Assembly (NCBI RefSeq): GCF_932294415.1
Contig: NC_065542.1
Span: 1,071,501-1,135,500 of the forward strand
DNA: 64,000 nucleotides
From: Quercus robur
Taxonomy: Eukaryota; Streptophyta; Magnoliopsida; Fagales; Fagaceae
Direction: 5' to 3'
A program made the position numbers and the translations under genes. Position 1 is the stretch's first letter; each line of letters starts with the position of its first letter. Shown piece after piece: positions 10,991 to 22,426 of this stretch. The notes beneath the pieces are model-generated. The model was given only the letters and a program-made list of their open reading frames with translations, searched no databases and was not told the DNA's origin.

Positions 10991-13900
10991 AATGGGGATC
11001 AACAAAGAACGATTGATTCTGACAAACGCCCCACTCGTCGGCTTTGGTGGAACAAGGGTGTTCCCCTTGGGCATGGTTAGATTATCCGTCACGACAGGTG
11101 ACTACCCTCAGCAGATCACCAAGGACGTAACATTCCTAGTAGTCGACTGCTCCTCCGCCTACAATGCTATCATCAGACGACCCACCCTCAACTCGTGGAA
11201 GGCTGCAACCTCAACCTACCACCTAATGGTTAAGTTTCCTACCGAGTATGGAGTGGGAGAGCTACACGAAAATCAGGTGGCTGCACGCGAATGCTACGTA
11301 GCCATGATGGAAATGGATGACCACCTCCAAGCTATGAACATAGAAGAACAACGCACGACAACGGAACCTGTAGAGAAGCTTGAAGAAATACTTCTAGACA
11401 ACTCCAATCTCAACCGAACAACCAAAATTGGAACCCTCGCTAGTCTCACGCTCCGTCAGCCACTCATGACCTTTCTCAGAAGTAATAGAGATATATTCGC
11501 CTGGAGCCACGAAGACATGCCAGGGATAGACCCTTCAGTCATGGTACATAGGTTAAATGTATCGCCCTCCTTCCCACCCATTCAGCAGAAGAAGAGGGTG
11601 TTCGCCTCAAAGCGAGATCAGGCCATAGCGGAAGAAGTCCGCAAACTACAAGAGGCAAGTTTCATTAGGGAAGTTTACTACCCCGATTGGCTGGCAAACG
11701 TAGTGATGGTCAAGAAAACTAGCGGGAAGTGGCGGATGTGTGTGGACTTCACTGACCTTAACAAAGCCTGCCCCAAAGACAGCTATCCCCTCCCAAGGGT
11801 CGACGTTCTAGTAGACTCTACCGCTCAGCACCAGCTATTAAGCTTTATGGACGCTTTCTTGGGTTACAACCAAATCCGAATGCACGAAGCTGATCAGGAG
11901 AAAACTTCGTTCGTAACCAGTCAAGGCCTCTTCTGTTATAAAGTAATGCCCTTCGACCTGAAGAATGCGAGCGCAACATACTAAAGGCTTATGAACAAAA
12001 TGTTCGCACAACAAATTGGGAGAAATGTCCAAGTCTACGTTGACGACATGCTGGTAAAAAGCCGAAGGGAGGAAGATCACTTGGAGGACCTCAAGGAAAC
12101 ATTCGACACCCTTCGTTCTTACAACATGAAGCTCAATCCGAGAAAATGCGCCTTCGGAGTAACGGCGGGAAAATTCCTAGGATTTATGGTGTCTCAAAAG
12201 GGGATCGAGGCCAACCCAGACAAGATCCGGGCCATTATGGAGATGGCACCGCCAAGAAATGTGAATGAGGTACAAAGCCTCAACGGAAAAATAGCAGCAC
12301 TGAATAGGTTCGTGTCGAGGGCAACGGACAAATGTTTGCCCTTCTTTTGCACGCTGAAGAGATCATTTGAGTGGACTGTCGAATGTCAACAGGCATTCGA
12401 GGAGTTGAAGGCTTATCTCTCCTCCCCGTTGCTGCTAAGTCCATCGCAGCCAGGAGAAGAGCTCTTCCTCTCTCTGGCCGTTTCCTCCGCAACCGTCAGC
12501 GCTGCCTTAGTCAGAGAAGAAGAAAGAGTACAAAAGCCCGTATACTACGCGAGCCGAGCGCTTCGCGGTGCCGAAGAAAGATACCCACCTATGGAGAAAC
12601 TTGCCTTTGCATTAGTTACGGTAGCTCGCAAGCTCAAGCCATACTTTCAAGCCCATACGGTGAACGTTCTGATCGACAAACCCTTGCGACGGGCGATGAG
12701 CAATCCTGAAGCTGCGGGTCGACTGGCGTTATGGGCTATAGAGTTGAGCAAGTTTGATATCCAATACCGCCCACGGATCGCCATCAAAGGACAGGTCGTC
12801 GCGGACTTCATAGCAGAGTTCACTCACGACGATGACAAGGGGGCAGAAGAGCCCCCTCGTTGGAGCATATATACAGACGGATCATCCAACAGACAAGTCG
12901 AGGGGGGCCAACATCGTACTACTATCGCCCGAAGGAGATACGGTTGAATGTATGGTCCGTCTCGACTTCCCCACCACCAACAATGAAGCAGAGTACGAAG
13001 CGTTAGTAGCAGGCCTCGACCTCGCTAAAGCAGCAGGAGCCGCGAGTGTAGTCGTTTATTGCGACTCTCAGGTTGTTGCCAACCAAGTAAATGGAGACTA
13101 TGAGTGCAAGGGCGAAAGGAGGAAGAGGTACCTTGATCAAGTAAAGACAAGAGTAGACGACCTAGAGGCCAAAATCATCTAAATCCCCAGAGGAGAAAAT
13201 GAGCAAGCTGACCATCTTGCCAAAGCCGCTTCAGCAAAACATATGATCATCCCTGGTAATGTACTCTCTTTTGTTCAGTTTTCTCCACTAATAGATTCCA
13301 GCGGCATACAGGAGATAGGCTCTGAAAGTAACTGGACCACACCGTTAGTTTCATACTTAAAAAACGAGGTCTTGCCAGACGGAAAGGAGGCTGCAAGAAA
13401 GCTAAAGGTCCAAGCGGCGAGATTCGTCTTGATAAAAGATGTCCTGTACAAAAGAGGTTTCTCCCATCCATATCTGAGATGCTTGGGTACGGAACAGGCA
13501 GACTACGTCATGAGGGAGGTACACGAGGGGATTTGCGGAAACCATTCAGGCTCAAGGTCACTAGTACACAAGCTCGTGCGAGCAGGGTACTATTGGTCCA
13601 CCATGCAGAAAGACGCCGAGGCTTATGTCAAAATCTGCGACAAATGCCAAAGGTTCAGCAATATTACTAGACAACTAACTGAAGAGTTGACCCCGATGAC
13701 GGCCCCATGGCCGTTCGCTCAATGGGGATTAGATATTATGGGACCATTCCCTACAGCATTACGACAGCTGAAATTCCTGGTACTAGGCATTGACTACTTT
13801 ACAAAATGGGTGGAAGCTGAAGCCTTAGCCACCATCACAGAGAAGAACGTGCGGAGTTTCGTCTGGAAATGCATTGTATGCAGGTTTGGCATCCCAAGAG

Positions 13901-14568
13901 TCTTAGTCTCGGATAACGGGAAGCAATTCGACAACGACTCCTTCCGGAACTTTTGCTCGCAGTTAGGGATACGAAACCACTACTCTTCCCCCGCTCACCC
14001 TCAGGCTAACGAGCAGGTCAAAGTCACGAACCGATCCTTGCTCAAAATTATCAAGACTCGGCTCGAGAGGGCGAAGGGTATATGGCCTGAAGAGTTGCCA
14101 AGCATACTGTAGGCATACAGGACCACGGCAAGGACGCCCACAGGAGAAACACCGTTCCGACTAACATACGGGAGCGAGGCAGTCATCCCGGCCGAAATTG
14201 GACTCACAAGCTACAGGGTACACAACCATGACAAAAGCAAAAACGACGAGGTCATGCGACTACAGCTCGACCTAGTGGACGAAGTCAGAGCGACGGCAGA
14301 ACAAAGGCTCGCAAGGTACCAGAACCGCATGGCCAAGCATTACAACTCCCGGGTCCGACACAGAGACTTCCAGGTTGGGGATCTCGTTCTCAGGAAAGTC
14401 ATGGGCGCCGCTAGAGACCCTACCCAAGGGAAGCTCGGCCCCAATTGGGAAGGACCTTACCGAGTCCCGGCATGGCAGAGGAAAGACACTTACCACCTGG
14501 AGACGTTAGACGAACAGAAGCTGCCGCATCCGAGGAACGCCGAGCACTTACGGAAGTATTACCAGTAG
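10991..14568 (+). other. pol region of the Tat element (protease tail, RT, RNase H, integrase)
   Basis: In order: the end of the protease domain (to about 11.2 kb); a reverse transcriptase with CVDFTDLNKACPKDSYPLPR and the catalytic VYVDDML motif (about 11.5-12.3 kb); RNase H segments, including WSIYTDGSS and NNEAEYEAL (about 12.4-13.2 kb); and an integrase with its zinc finger (GNHSGSRSL, CDKCQRFS) and core (GLDIMGPFP, LVSDNGKQF, SSPAHPQANEQ) to about 14.1 kb. A C-terminal VGDLVLRKV/GPNWEGPY domain follows to 14.57 kb. Domain order RT-RH-INT fixes it as Ty3/Gypsy. Broken in several places. Confidence 0.9.
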
Positions 14569-14794
14569 AGATGGCAACATGAAAACCACCCTCCTTTTTT
14601 ATTTACAAGTTCACTATAGCAGATTTTAGTTATACTCCTCAACTTTATCATTTACTTTAGTTTTCGCAACAATACCTCTCTTTCATTTTAAGCCCCAAGG
14701 GCAGGATTTGATTTTCGAACTACTTTTATTTACAAATGCATGGCAATAAGAGGAGTTTATTCAAAAATTGCTGAAGTTTCTATTTTACAAGTCC

Positions 14795-15037
14795 ACAAGA
14801 ATGAACAATTTGAAGTTCACAAAAGTGGACGACTAAGTTCACAAAAGTGAACGATTAAAGTAGACGGCTAAGTCCACAAGAATGGACAGTTTGAAGTTCA
14901 CAAAAGTGGACGACTAAGTTCACAAAAGTGAATGATTAAAGTAGACGGCTAAGTCCACAAGAATGGACAGTTTGAAGTTCAGAAAAGTGGACGACTAAGC
15001 TCACAAAAGTGGACGACTAAAGTAGACGGCTAAGTCC
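14795..15037 (+). repeat. Three tandem 81-bp repeats in the Tat element spacer
   Basis: Three consecutive copies of an 81-bp unit built from ACAAGAATGGACAGTTTGAA, GTTCACAAAAGTGGACGAC and AGTAGACGGCTAAGTCC segments, with only a few differences. More diverged related words (GGACGGAAGCTAAAAAA, CTGACGGGC) continue to about 15.6 kb. Such tandem repeats in the post-pol spacer are typical of Tat elements. Confidence 0.88.
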
Positions 15038-15794
15038 TTAATATGGACAGAAGCTAAAAAAGCTGACGGTCCCACCAAATGGATGAGACCATCATAACAT
15101 AAAACCAACGGGCCTACAAAAATGAAAGGTCAGTAAGTCCATAGTATGGACGGAAGCTAAAAAACTGATCCCACCAGATGGATGAAGACCATTATAAAAC
15201 CGACAGGCTTACATTAAGTCCATAAAATGACTGAAAGTTAGAAAGCCGACGGTCTCATTAAAGTAAGTGAGATTGTAAAAATAATGTCGATTGATGGACG
15301 AGGCTGTAAAGCCGACGGGCTACCAAAAACGATGGAATCATTAAACACTTGGCATGGATAAAACTACAAAGCTGATGGGCCTAGAAAAAATAACGTTCCT
15401 TACAAAACGAACAAGGTCATAAAGTTAGCAACATAATCAAATGCCCAGAGGTAAAGCTCGTAAAACCGACGAGCTTATCAAACTCAAAAGGATGAGATGG
15501 ACGAGCTCATAAGTCGCACGAAGCCCATATCAACAGATTTTTTGAACAAGTCCACCCTCAAAAAGCTGACGGGTTTCCCAAAACAGACAGGATTACAGGC
15601 CGATGAATTCGTCTAACACAATCACTGATTAAAAAGTAAAAAAAAATGACGGGAATAATATGCCACATAACAAAATAAACTGTATACGAATAAAAGCCCA
15701 AAAACCAAAGGGGCACTTAAACAATTGTTTGCAAAATGATTGAAATACACATTAAACGATTGTTTGCAAAATAATTGAAATACACATAAAAAAA

Positions 15795-18014
15795 CTAAGT
15801 AGCAGGAGCGTTAGCAGGGTTCCCGTCATCTTTCTGATTTTCAACATCTACGAGCACAGTCGGAGGATTGGCAGCAGGTTGGGCGAGAACAACGACACCG
15901 TCATCCTTAGGAGGAGGATTGGACTCAAGGGAGCTGTCACCTTCGTCGTCCATCGTAATTCCGGATAAGTCCAGCTCTGGGAAAACTGACGCAACTTGTT
16001 TGAGGCAATCATCAAACCCAGTACCATAATACTCAGCACAAGAGTCAATGAATGATTGCGACGCTTTAAATTCTTTAACAGCGTCAGTCCCAACCGTCTC
16101 CACCCTTTTGCTCAAAGCCGTCACCTCCTGCTGCAGCTTTTCCTTCTGACGGTCAGCCTCCTCCATCTTTCCCCTGACTTCCTTCAACTCATTATTTAGC
16201 GTGCGGACAGCCTCCTTGTATTGCCCATGCTCATTCATCAAATTTACATTATGTTTCCTGACCCGAGTAACGACCCCCTCCTTGGCAACACAACGATCCT
16301 GAAGGGCCTTGACATGAACCAAGGCCTGAAAAAAGAACACAGGCGTCAGTCAAAGTAAATCAAAACGAAATGAAACCAACTTGACCTGAGGGAGCAAGCA
16401 TACCGTAGTAAGATCAAAAAAAGCTGACGCCCCTAAGTCCTCCGTCCCCAACAGCTCGCAAGGCCTTATATCCGTCGGCTTTATGAAGGACCCGACTTCC
16501 CCGTGGCATAGTCCTTGTGGGTCAAGAGGCAACAAGAGCCCTCGATGACGGGACCCGAGGAAGTCATTACCCCCTTGCCCGCACCGTGGCTTAGCTTAAG
16601 GGGAGATTTCCCCTTTGGAGAAATGTCCCCAAGAGTGACGGCAGCCTTCTTAGACGGACGGTCGTCACTCCCGTCAGGTCTCCTTTTTGAAGCCTTGGTG
16701 ACGGTCTTGGGGGTTGACGAGGTTCCCCCCCTCTGCCTCCTTTGCTTTCTTTTCCTCTTTTTTGCGGGCTGCAGCAACCCTCACCCTTTGCCTAGCAGAT
16801 TCCATCTCTGCACAAAGTAACTAAACAATTATTACAACAGACGAGATGGGTAAACTGACGGAGGCAATGAAGAGTTTACTCACGTCGGCGAGAGAAATCG
16901 TCCAATCTGCGAGCTTCAGCTGACGGCTCCGGACCCCCGTAGTATAAATGAAGAGTGTCTAGGGTAATCAAGTCCCTACACTTTCGTTCCTCCAAAGGGA
17001 TTTCAAGAACCCGACGGATGAATGCCTCTTGCTTGGCGATTATATGTGGACGGCTACAGGCTGAAGAGACAAAAGTGAAGACGTTAAAAAAAAAAAAAAA
17101 ACTAAATGGAGTAATAAAAGAACAAAATGCTGACGGTAAATCAAAAGCTGTCAAGACCTGAGGGTTTAACTAATGCCCAAGTATTATCAAAACCACGAGG
17201 CATGGTAGCCCACTCTTCTAGACGGCATACCCAGTCAAATCCCTCGAGGAAAAAAATATCTACTTTTCCAACTCCTGTTGGAATCTGGCATGTCAGATAC
17301 AAGCCTTAAGTCCTTTTCCCTGACGGAGAAATGGTAAGTCCCTTTGGACGAAACAATCTGACGGGGCTTGTAGCAATAGAAGAACTCGTCTAGAGAAAGC
17401 TAACGGTTCCCACCTCTCAGATGGCCCCACAAAACCTCAGCCCCAATAAAAGTCCTCCAAGCATTGGGGGCAATCTGGCTGACGGATATCCCCATAAAGT
17501 CAACAAGCTGACGGTGCAAAGCCGTCAGTGGCAGCCTCAATCCGGCAGAAAGCATGGTGTCATACATGCCGACGTCTGCAGTCCTCCCTGTATAACACTT
17601 TTCATTTTTCCTGGGGAGACGGATTGAAATGTGGTCTAGGATTTGAAAACGGGTACGTAATTCTTTGAAAACCTTCTCACTCATTTTGGGCAAAAACTTG
17701 TTGACGGCCCAATCCTCGGGAAGGATGAAGGGACGGTTTCCTCCGGGACTTACTGAAGCCTCTTCATAGGACTCCTCGTCACCATCATCCTCCTCCTTAT
17801 CTCCGTCACTCTCTCGCTCCCCTTCAACCTCACCTAGTACTTTCTCTCCAACTCCCTCAACATAGTCTTCCACGTCGTCGCTAGGAGACTGGGCTGACGT
17901 TTCCCTTCCTGACGACCCAGAAAAGACGTTGGACTCTTGACCTAAGCCAAAAACTTCGTCGTAGCCCACTCCATCGCGGACTAACGACTGGTCACTCGAC
18001 GCGTCACTTGACAT
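15795..18014 (-). other. Antisense accessory gene region of the Tat element
   Basis: On the minus strand, between pol and the 3' LTR, several sizeable open blocks occur in one direction. The first, from 18014, has an acidic Ser/Asp/Glu-rich N-terminus. It is followed by a segment (FILPEDWAVNKFLPKMSEKV, LSAGLRLPLTALHRQLVDFM, IAPNAWRTFIG) like the 'putative gypsy type transposon' domain of plant extra ORFs. The middle part is basic (KKRKRKQRRQR). The last block (to 15795) is a predicted coiled coil with an acidic, Pro-rich tail. Spacers between blocks look intron-like, and spliced antisense genes are known in this group. A TATATATA word lies upstream near 18270. The function is unknown even in intact relatives. 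Fossil copy. Confidence 0.7.
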
Positions 18015-18472
18015 CTAACTACCTACAAGTGACGGATCCATTCTAAGTACCTAAACTGACGTCCTCACTAAGAAATTGTTCAGCTAGAGCAAAAATGCAA
18101 ATAAAGAAGGAAAAAGAACTTACAAGTAAATAAGTCTTGGAGGAGAAGATGGCCTGGAAAGTAACGGTGTTAGCAACAGGTGACAGATCAGCAAAAGCAA
18201 AGGCGACGAGTTCTCTCTTGAAATATCAGCAAGGTTGAAATAGAGAAATGAGGAGAAGGGTACGTGTTATATATAGGAAGAAGAATGCGCGGAAGGCGAG
18301 GCGATGCCTTTGTCCAGAAACGAGGCCAACGGGAGCACGCCACGTGTCCAAGCATTAAATGGATGGCGGCTCGAGGAATCACTCATAAATGATTTTCCCG
18401 CTCGTCTAAACCAAAAGATAGTAAACCGATAAAAAAAACTTAACTCTACATCCCGTCAGTTTAAAACGACGA

Positions 18473-18493
18473 GGATGTAGAGTAGGGGGCAGC
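18473..18493 (+). other. Polypurine tract of the Tat element
   Basis: The purine-rich stretch GATGTAGAGTAGGGGGCAGC abuts the TGAT start of the 3' LTR, the expected plus-strand priming site. Confidence 0.75.
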
Positions 18494-19117
18494 TGATAAG
18501 GATAAAAATAGTACTTATTCATACAAGGCATAAAGCTAACGGTTTTAGATAAGCTATCAGGCATAAGCTGACGGGTACAGTCAGAACCGTAAGCTTCCTC
18601 ATGTAGTAGTCAACAACTGATGTTCTAGATTGAGGGAATGAGGGAAGTCTGCAAGACTCACCTAAAGGCTGACGACATCAACAAAACTGACGCCAGTAAG
18701 GCTTAAGGAAATAAATAAGCTGACGACCCTGATGCATGTTTATTTGCTACCCACGATTGCATATATAAGGAAATACCTTGCCCTCCACGTTTGATGCTAC
18801 TCACAGGATCCCTATAAGGAAAGGATCCTGCCAAATACGCCCAAGAAGACTCCTATAAGGAAAATACTTCTGCACCAAGGAAGAGATGTCAACCCTTTAC
18901 TACTATAAAAGCCCCAATACCCTCACTAGCCAAGGTACGCATAATTCACCCCTCTCTAGCACTCTAGAGTTGTAAGAAGTTCTAACTTGACCTTCGGAGG
19001 GTACTTGGCCGGCACCACACCGATGCTCTCTGCAAGGTCTTCTCTTTTGTGTTGTGCAGGTGCTATCTCGAGTGCGCAAGTACCTGTGGCTTACTGGTGA
19101 CTTTTTCGGCATCATCA
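18494..19117 (+). repeat. 3' LTR of the Tat-lineage element
   Basis: A 624-bp copy of 8636-9259, the same length with no indels seen by eye and about 22 substitutions. It is followed by the AATGA target duplication. Confidence 0.92.
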
Positions 19118-19305
19118 AATGACATGTTTATATAGCAAAACAACATTCACCGTAATTTTTTAAATCTGGATTAAGACTTATCCAATAGAAATTATTATCA
19201 ACACCACCTATACTAGCTTAAACACAAGATACTTTTGAACATAGATGTGCAGAGTGCATGCAAGAAACTTACAAAATATATATACATATACATATATATA
19301 TATAT
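19118..19305 (-). pseudogene. Kelch-like protein relic, part 2 (right of the Tat insertion)
   Basis: Continues the sequence interrupted at 8635 and parallels 20960-21040 (words TTTTTAAATCTGG, TTATCCAATAGAAA, ATTATCAACACCACCTATACTA). It also repeats 8208-8305 (AGCTTAAACACAAGATA, GTGCATGCAAGAAACTTACA), showing an older tandem arrangement. It ends at a TA-rich tract where the long-TIR element inserted. Confidence 0.45.
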
Positions 19306-20633
19306 GAAATGGGTTCAAGTTACACCTGGTGTAATTTCACAAGAATTACACCTTTTGTGAACCATTGATTACTATTAGATCTAAAGGTCAAAAAACACTC
19401 ATAGTAGTATCATTATTACTCCCTAGAAATTAGTGATTTAGGCATTAACTCTTCCTCTCTTTTTTTCGTCCATATCATCATCTTCTTCCTCTTGTCTTTC
19501 TTTTTGCACTATACTTTCAGGCCTCCACCATTCATAAAATTCTAAAGATAAAATTGTAAATACAAGCTATCTTTATTTTGTTTTAATAAACATGATTACC
19601 ATTTTGCGAACTCATTTATTTGTCCATCTTTGTATTATGTAGCCAATATGATGGTAAAGAAATAATATCACATTCAACCCTCAAAAAGCTAAATGTGACT
19701 CTTAAAATCATTTTCTTATGTTCATTGTGGGACTAGTTGTGTGCTTTAACTTTAGGCAATGTACATTGTGATTCTTTCTTGTATTTCTTATTCTAAAATT
19801 TTCCTAGAAGCCATTTAATAATCATCTGGTGTATTAATTCGTTTTTTTTTTTTTTTAAGTATCTGTTGAATTAATTCTTTTATCCTTCAATAATTTTCTT
19901 ATTAGTAATTACTTATGACAAGAAACTTAAGAACAACAACCAAGGATTCAAGAAGGGATTTAAACTCACTTGCATTATCTCCTAGATAGCCATTGCCCAT
20001 GGCCTCAGAATATAACAGCTAGAGATATCGTAATACTCAATCATAACAGCCACAGACCCATGCTAATCTAATTGATCTCCTGTGAAAAGCCACTAAATAA
20101 TCGCAAAATATCTTGTGCAAAGAAGCTTGCTAAATCGTGATGAGAACAATCTGAAGTGTTGGACTACAAAAAGCTAGCTCTTGTCAGATACTAAAATTTT
20201 TAAATAGATAAGTGACTCACACAATCCACATGCCTTGAAGCAATACCTCTCTTGACATCCCCTAGATAATGGGGTGGAAATTCTAGTTGACCCAAAGGCC
20301 ATTGGCATCGGACACACACGCACACACACGCAAAACAGGATAAAAGCTTATAATTACAGTAGTCTGAGAGAAGCTGTAGAGAGACGATGGAGGCTTGAAA
20401 GTATAGTGCAAAAAGAAAGACAAGAGGAAGAAGATGATGATATGGACGAAAAAAAAAAAAAAAAAAGAGAGAGTTAATGCTAAGAAGAGTTGAGGCCTAA
20501 ATCACTAATTTCTAGGGAGTAATAATGATACTATTATGAGTGTTTTTTTGACCCTTAGATCTAATAGTAATCAATGGTTCATAAAATGTGTAACTCTTGT
20601 GAAGTTACACCAAGTGTAATTTGAATCCATATC
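19306..20633. mobile_element. Long-TIR foldback element, 1.33 kb, non-autonomous
   Basis: The left arm (about 19306-19530) is matched in inverted orientation at about 20390-20633. Shared blocks include GAACCATTGATTACTATTAG, TAGTATCATTATTACTCCCT, AGAAATTAGTGATTTAGGC, TCTTCCTCTTGTCTTTC and TGCACTATACTTTCA. Outer ends read GAAATGGGTTCAAGTTACAC and, inverted, GATATGGATTCAAATTACAC. Both flanks are TA dinucleotide tracts, consistent with a 9-bp TA-rich target duplication that cannot be delimited. The unique interior (about 19530-20390) encodes no recognisable transposase. Mutator-like is the most likely class, by arm length. Confidence 0.78.
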
Positions 20634-21440
20634 TATATATATATATATATACACACACAACAAGTATATTTGGCAATCTATGACATATTGTTGGATGGAC
20701 GAAATAGAAATACTAAACTCAGTAGACTCCTTGACCTTTTCTATTAATATTGGAGATATCTTAAAAATGAAAAGATATTGAATATATGATTTCTTGTCTC
20801 CAGTGGAGGACTACAAGAGAGGTTTTGATAAAGTAAATGAAGTTGGCCTTGAAAACTTACATTATAGAAATTCTAACAAGCCCCAAAATATTTGTGGGTG
20901 TCAACAAAACCATTTAGCCACATATAGTCATGGTCATTGATTAAATGACATGCTTGTATACCAAAATAGCATTTACAATAATTTTTTAAATCTGGTTTAG
21001 GATTTATCCAATAGAAAGTATTATCAACATCACCTATACTACTATGGTAGTATTTGGGAAATCATTGGGTATCGACAAAACCATTTATCCACATATAGTA
21101 GTCACTAATTAAATAACATGCTTGTATACCAATACAACATTCACAACAATTTTTAAATTTTGGATTAAGATTTATCCAATAGAAAGTGTTACCAAGACCA
21201 CCTATACTAATTTGGCAGTATCTAGGAAACCATTGGGCGTGCAAGAACTAAGTTTTTTCCAATTGTTAGTCGACAATTTATATTTATAGAATCTAACTTT
21301 ATCAATCTTGACATGTGCAGTCATAATAATCTGTTCTCTAAGAAGTGCTGAAGTTATAATATGTAGCTTAGGATCCAATATTTTAGGACAGCCTTTGGCT
21401 TCCCATTCTTCTTTTCTCGGATTGTAAACCACTATCTAGG
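20634..21440 (-). pseudogene. Kelch-like protein relic with tandem units
   Basis: On the minus strand from about 21432 the reading begins VYNPRKEEWEAKGCPKILDP. In another frame it then shows two successive units, ISIGGLGNTFYWINLNP with YMWINGFVDTQ, and SSIGDVDNTFYWINPKP with YMWLNGFVDTHKYF. The units repeat with a period of about 170 bp. Frame changes and stops show it is not functional. The VYNPRKEEWE word and the repeated GNTFYWIN units suggest a kelch or F-box/kelch protein, but I cannot name the family with confidence. Confidence 0.45.
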
Positions 21441-21490
21441 CAACTTCATCCATGGTGGCGGAAAAATAAAATTGAAATTTTTGTCAAATT

Positions 21491-21736
21491 GTTTATTGCT
21501 TTATGTTTGTCATTATAATAGATTGCAAAGTAATTGCTATCAGGTTATTGCAATGAAATCTTTGTTTCAGTAGCTTTATTGCAATAAATAGCAAATAATG
21601 ACAAATATTTCGAGTCAAGTTATTATAATGAATTTTTTTTTTCCAATTGTTTATTGCTTCATTTTTGTCATTATAATAATTGCAAAGTAATTGTTATCTG
21701 GTTATTGCATTAAAATCTTTGTTGAAGCAATCTATC
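21491..21736. repeat. Local duplication, period 158 bp
   Basis: The words GTTTATTGCTT, TTGTCATTATAATA, TTGCAAAGTAATTG and GGTTATTGCA occur at about 21491-21575 and again at 21649-21735. No coding potential. Confidence 0.65.
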
Positions 21737-21841
21737 ACTTTAAGATTTTCATTATAACAAATTACTAAATTAATTGGTACAATGCAGTGATGTATTAAGG
21801 TCTTTATTGCAAGATAAAATTATAAGTTATTGTAACTAATT

Positions 21842-22418
21842 TTTTTTTTAGGGGAAAATCAAAGACCTTAGATTAAGAAAAGCCGACTAAATCAGCCTGA
21901 AGTACAAAAATAAATTGTGGTGGAACATCCTCGATCCATAGCCAAATCTAAAACAGTAATAACATGTCTAGCTAAACAATGAGCAACCTTATTACCTTCT
22001 CTCTTAACATGAGAGTAATGTAATTGAGAAGAAAAAAAAACCTAGTATTAAACTTAACATCTTCAATCAAAGATCTATACAAGGCCAAGGAGACATCATC
22101 ACAAGTCAAGGCCTTCATAAATACCTCCGAATCACCCTCCAAAATGGCTCTCGAAACACCAACCTCCTGGGCAAAAATAAGGGTCTTTGCAGCAACCAAG
22201 GCTTCAACCTCACTGGCAAGATAGGCTTGGGGCAGCAGTTGGGAGCGTGAAGCAATCACCAGGCTAGAACTATCTAGGATCACAATCCCAATCCCGGATT
22301 TATTTTCAGCAGAAAAAATGGCACCATCAAAATTGATCTTCATCCAATCACTTGGGGAGGTCGCCATGTAACATGAGTACAAGGCCGGCAACTACGAGGA
22401 TTGTGTTGAATGGCCAAG
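21842..22418 (-). mobile_element. L1-type LINE, 5'-truncated, RNase H-like C-terminus
   Basis: On the minus strand the sequence encodes the plant L1 RNase H-like domain: WMKINFDGAIFSAENKSGIG, SQLLPQAYLASEVEALVAAK, ILEGDSEVFMKAL. After one frame slip within a T-run (about 22030-22040) comes the hallmark YSHVKREGNKVAHCLARHVI and the C-terminus. A 3' UTR and an A-tail (the T-run at 21842-21849) follow. Both ends are flanked by AACTAATT (21834-21841 and 22419-22426), a target-site duplication. This is a short, dead-on-arrival insertion with only the last part of ORF2. Confidence 0.88.
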
Positions 22419-22426
22419 AACTAATT

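Larger units (their letters stand above)
8636..19117 (+). mobile_element. Tat-lineage Ty3/Gypsy LTR retrotransposon with antisense accessory gene, broken
   Basis: A full-structure element of 10,482 bp. It has two 624-bp LTRs starting TGAT and ending CA, 5-bp target duplications AATGA at 8631-8635 and 19118-19122, a primer-binding site after the 5' LTR, gag, then protease, reverse transcriptase, RNase H and integrase in Ty3/Gypsy order. After pol come a tandem-repeat-rich spacer, an antisense gene region and a polypurine tract before the 3' LTR. The domain order and the antisense extra gene between pol and the 3' LTR are known for Tat-group elements. By eye the LTRs differ at about 22 of 624 positions (about 3.5%), mostly transitions. 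With a commonly used plant rate (1.3e-8 per site per year) this gives about 1.4 million years, older with slower tree rates. The gag-pol region carries about half a dozen interruptions, so the copy is a fossil. It inserted into the kelch-like relic. Confidence 0.9.

Noticed and set aside
12371-12709. Alternative-frame open reading inside the Tat pol region
   Set aside because: Shadow of the RNase H segment in another frame; Arg/Ser-rich composition is a by-product.
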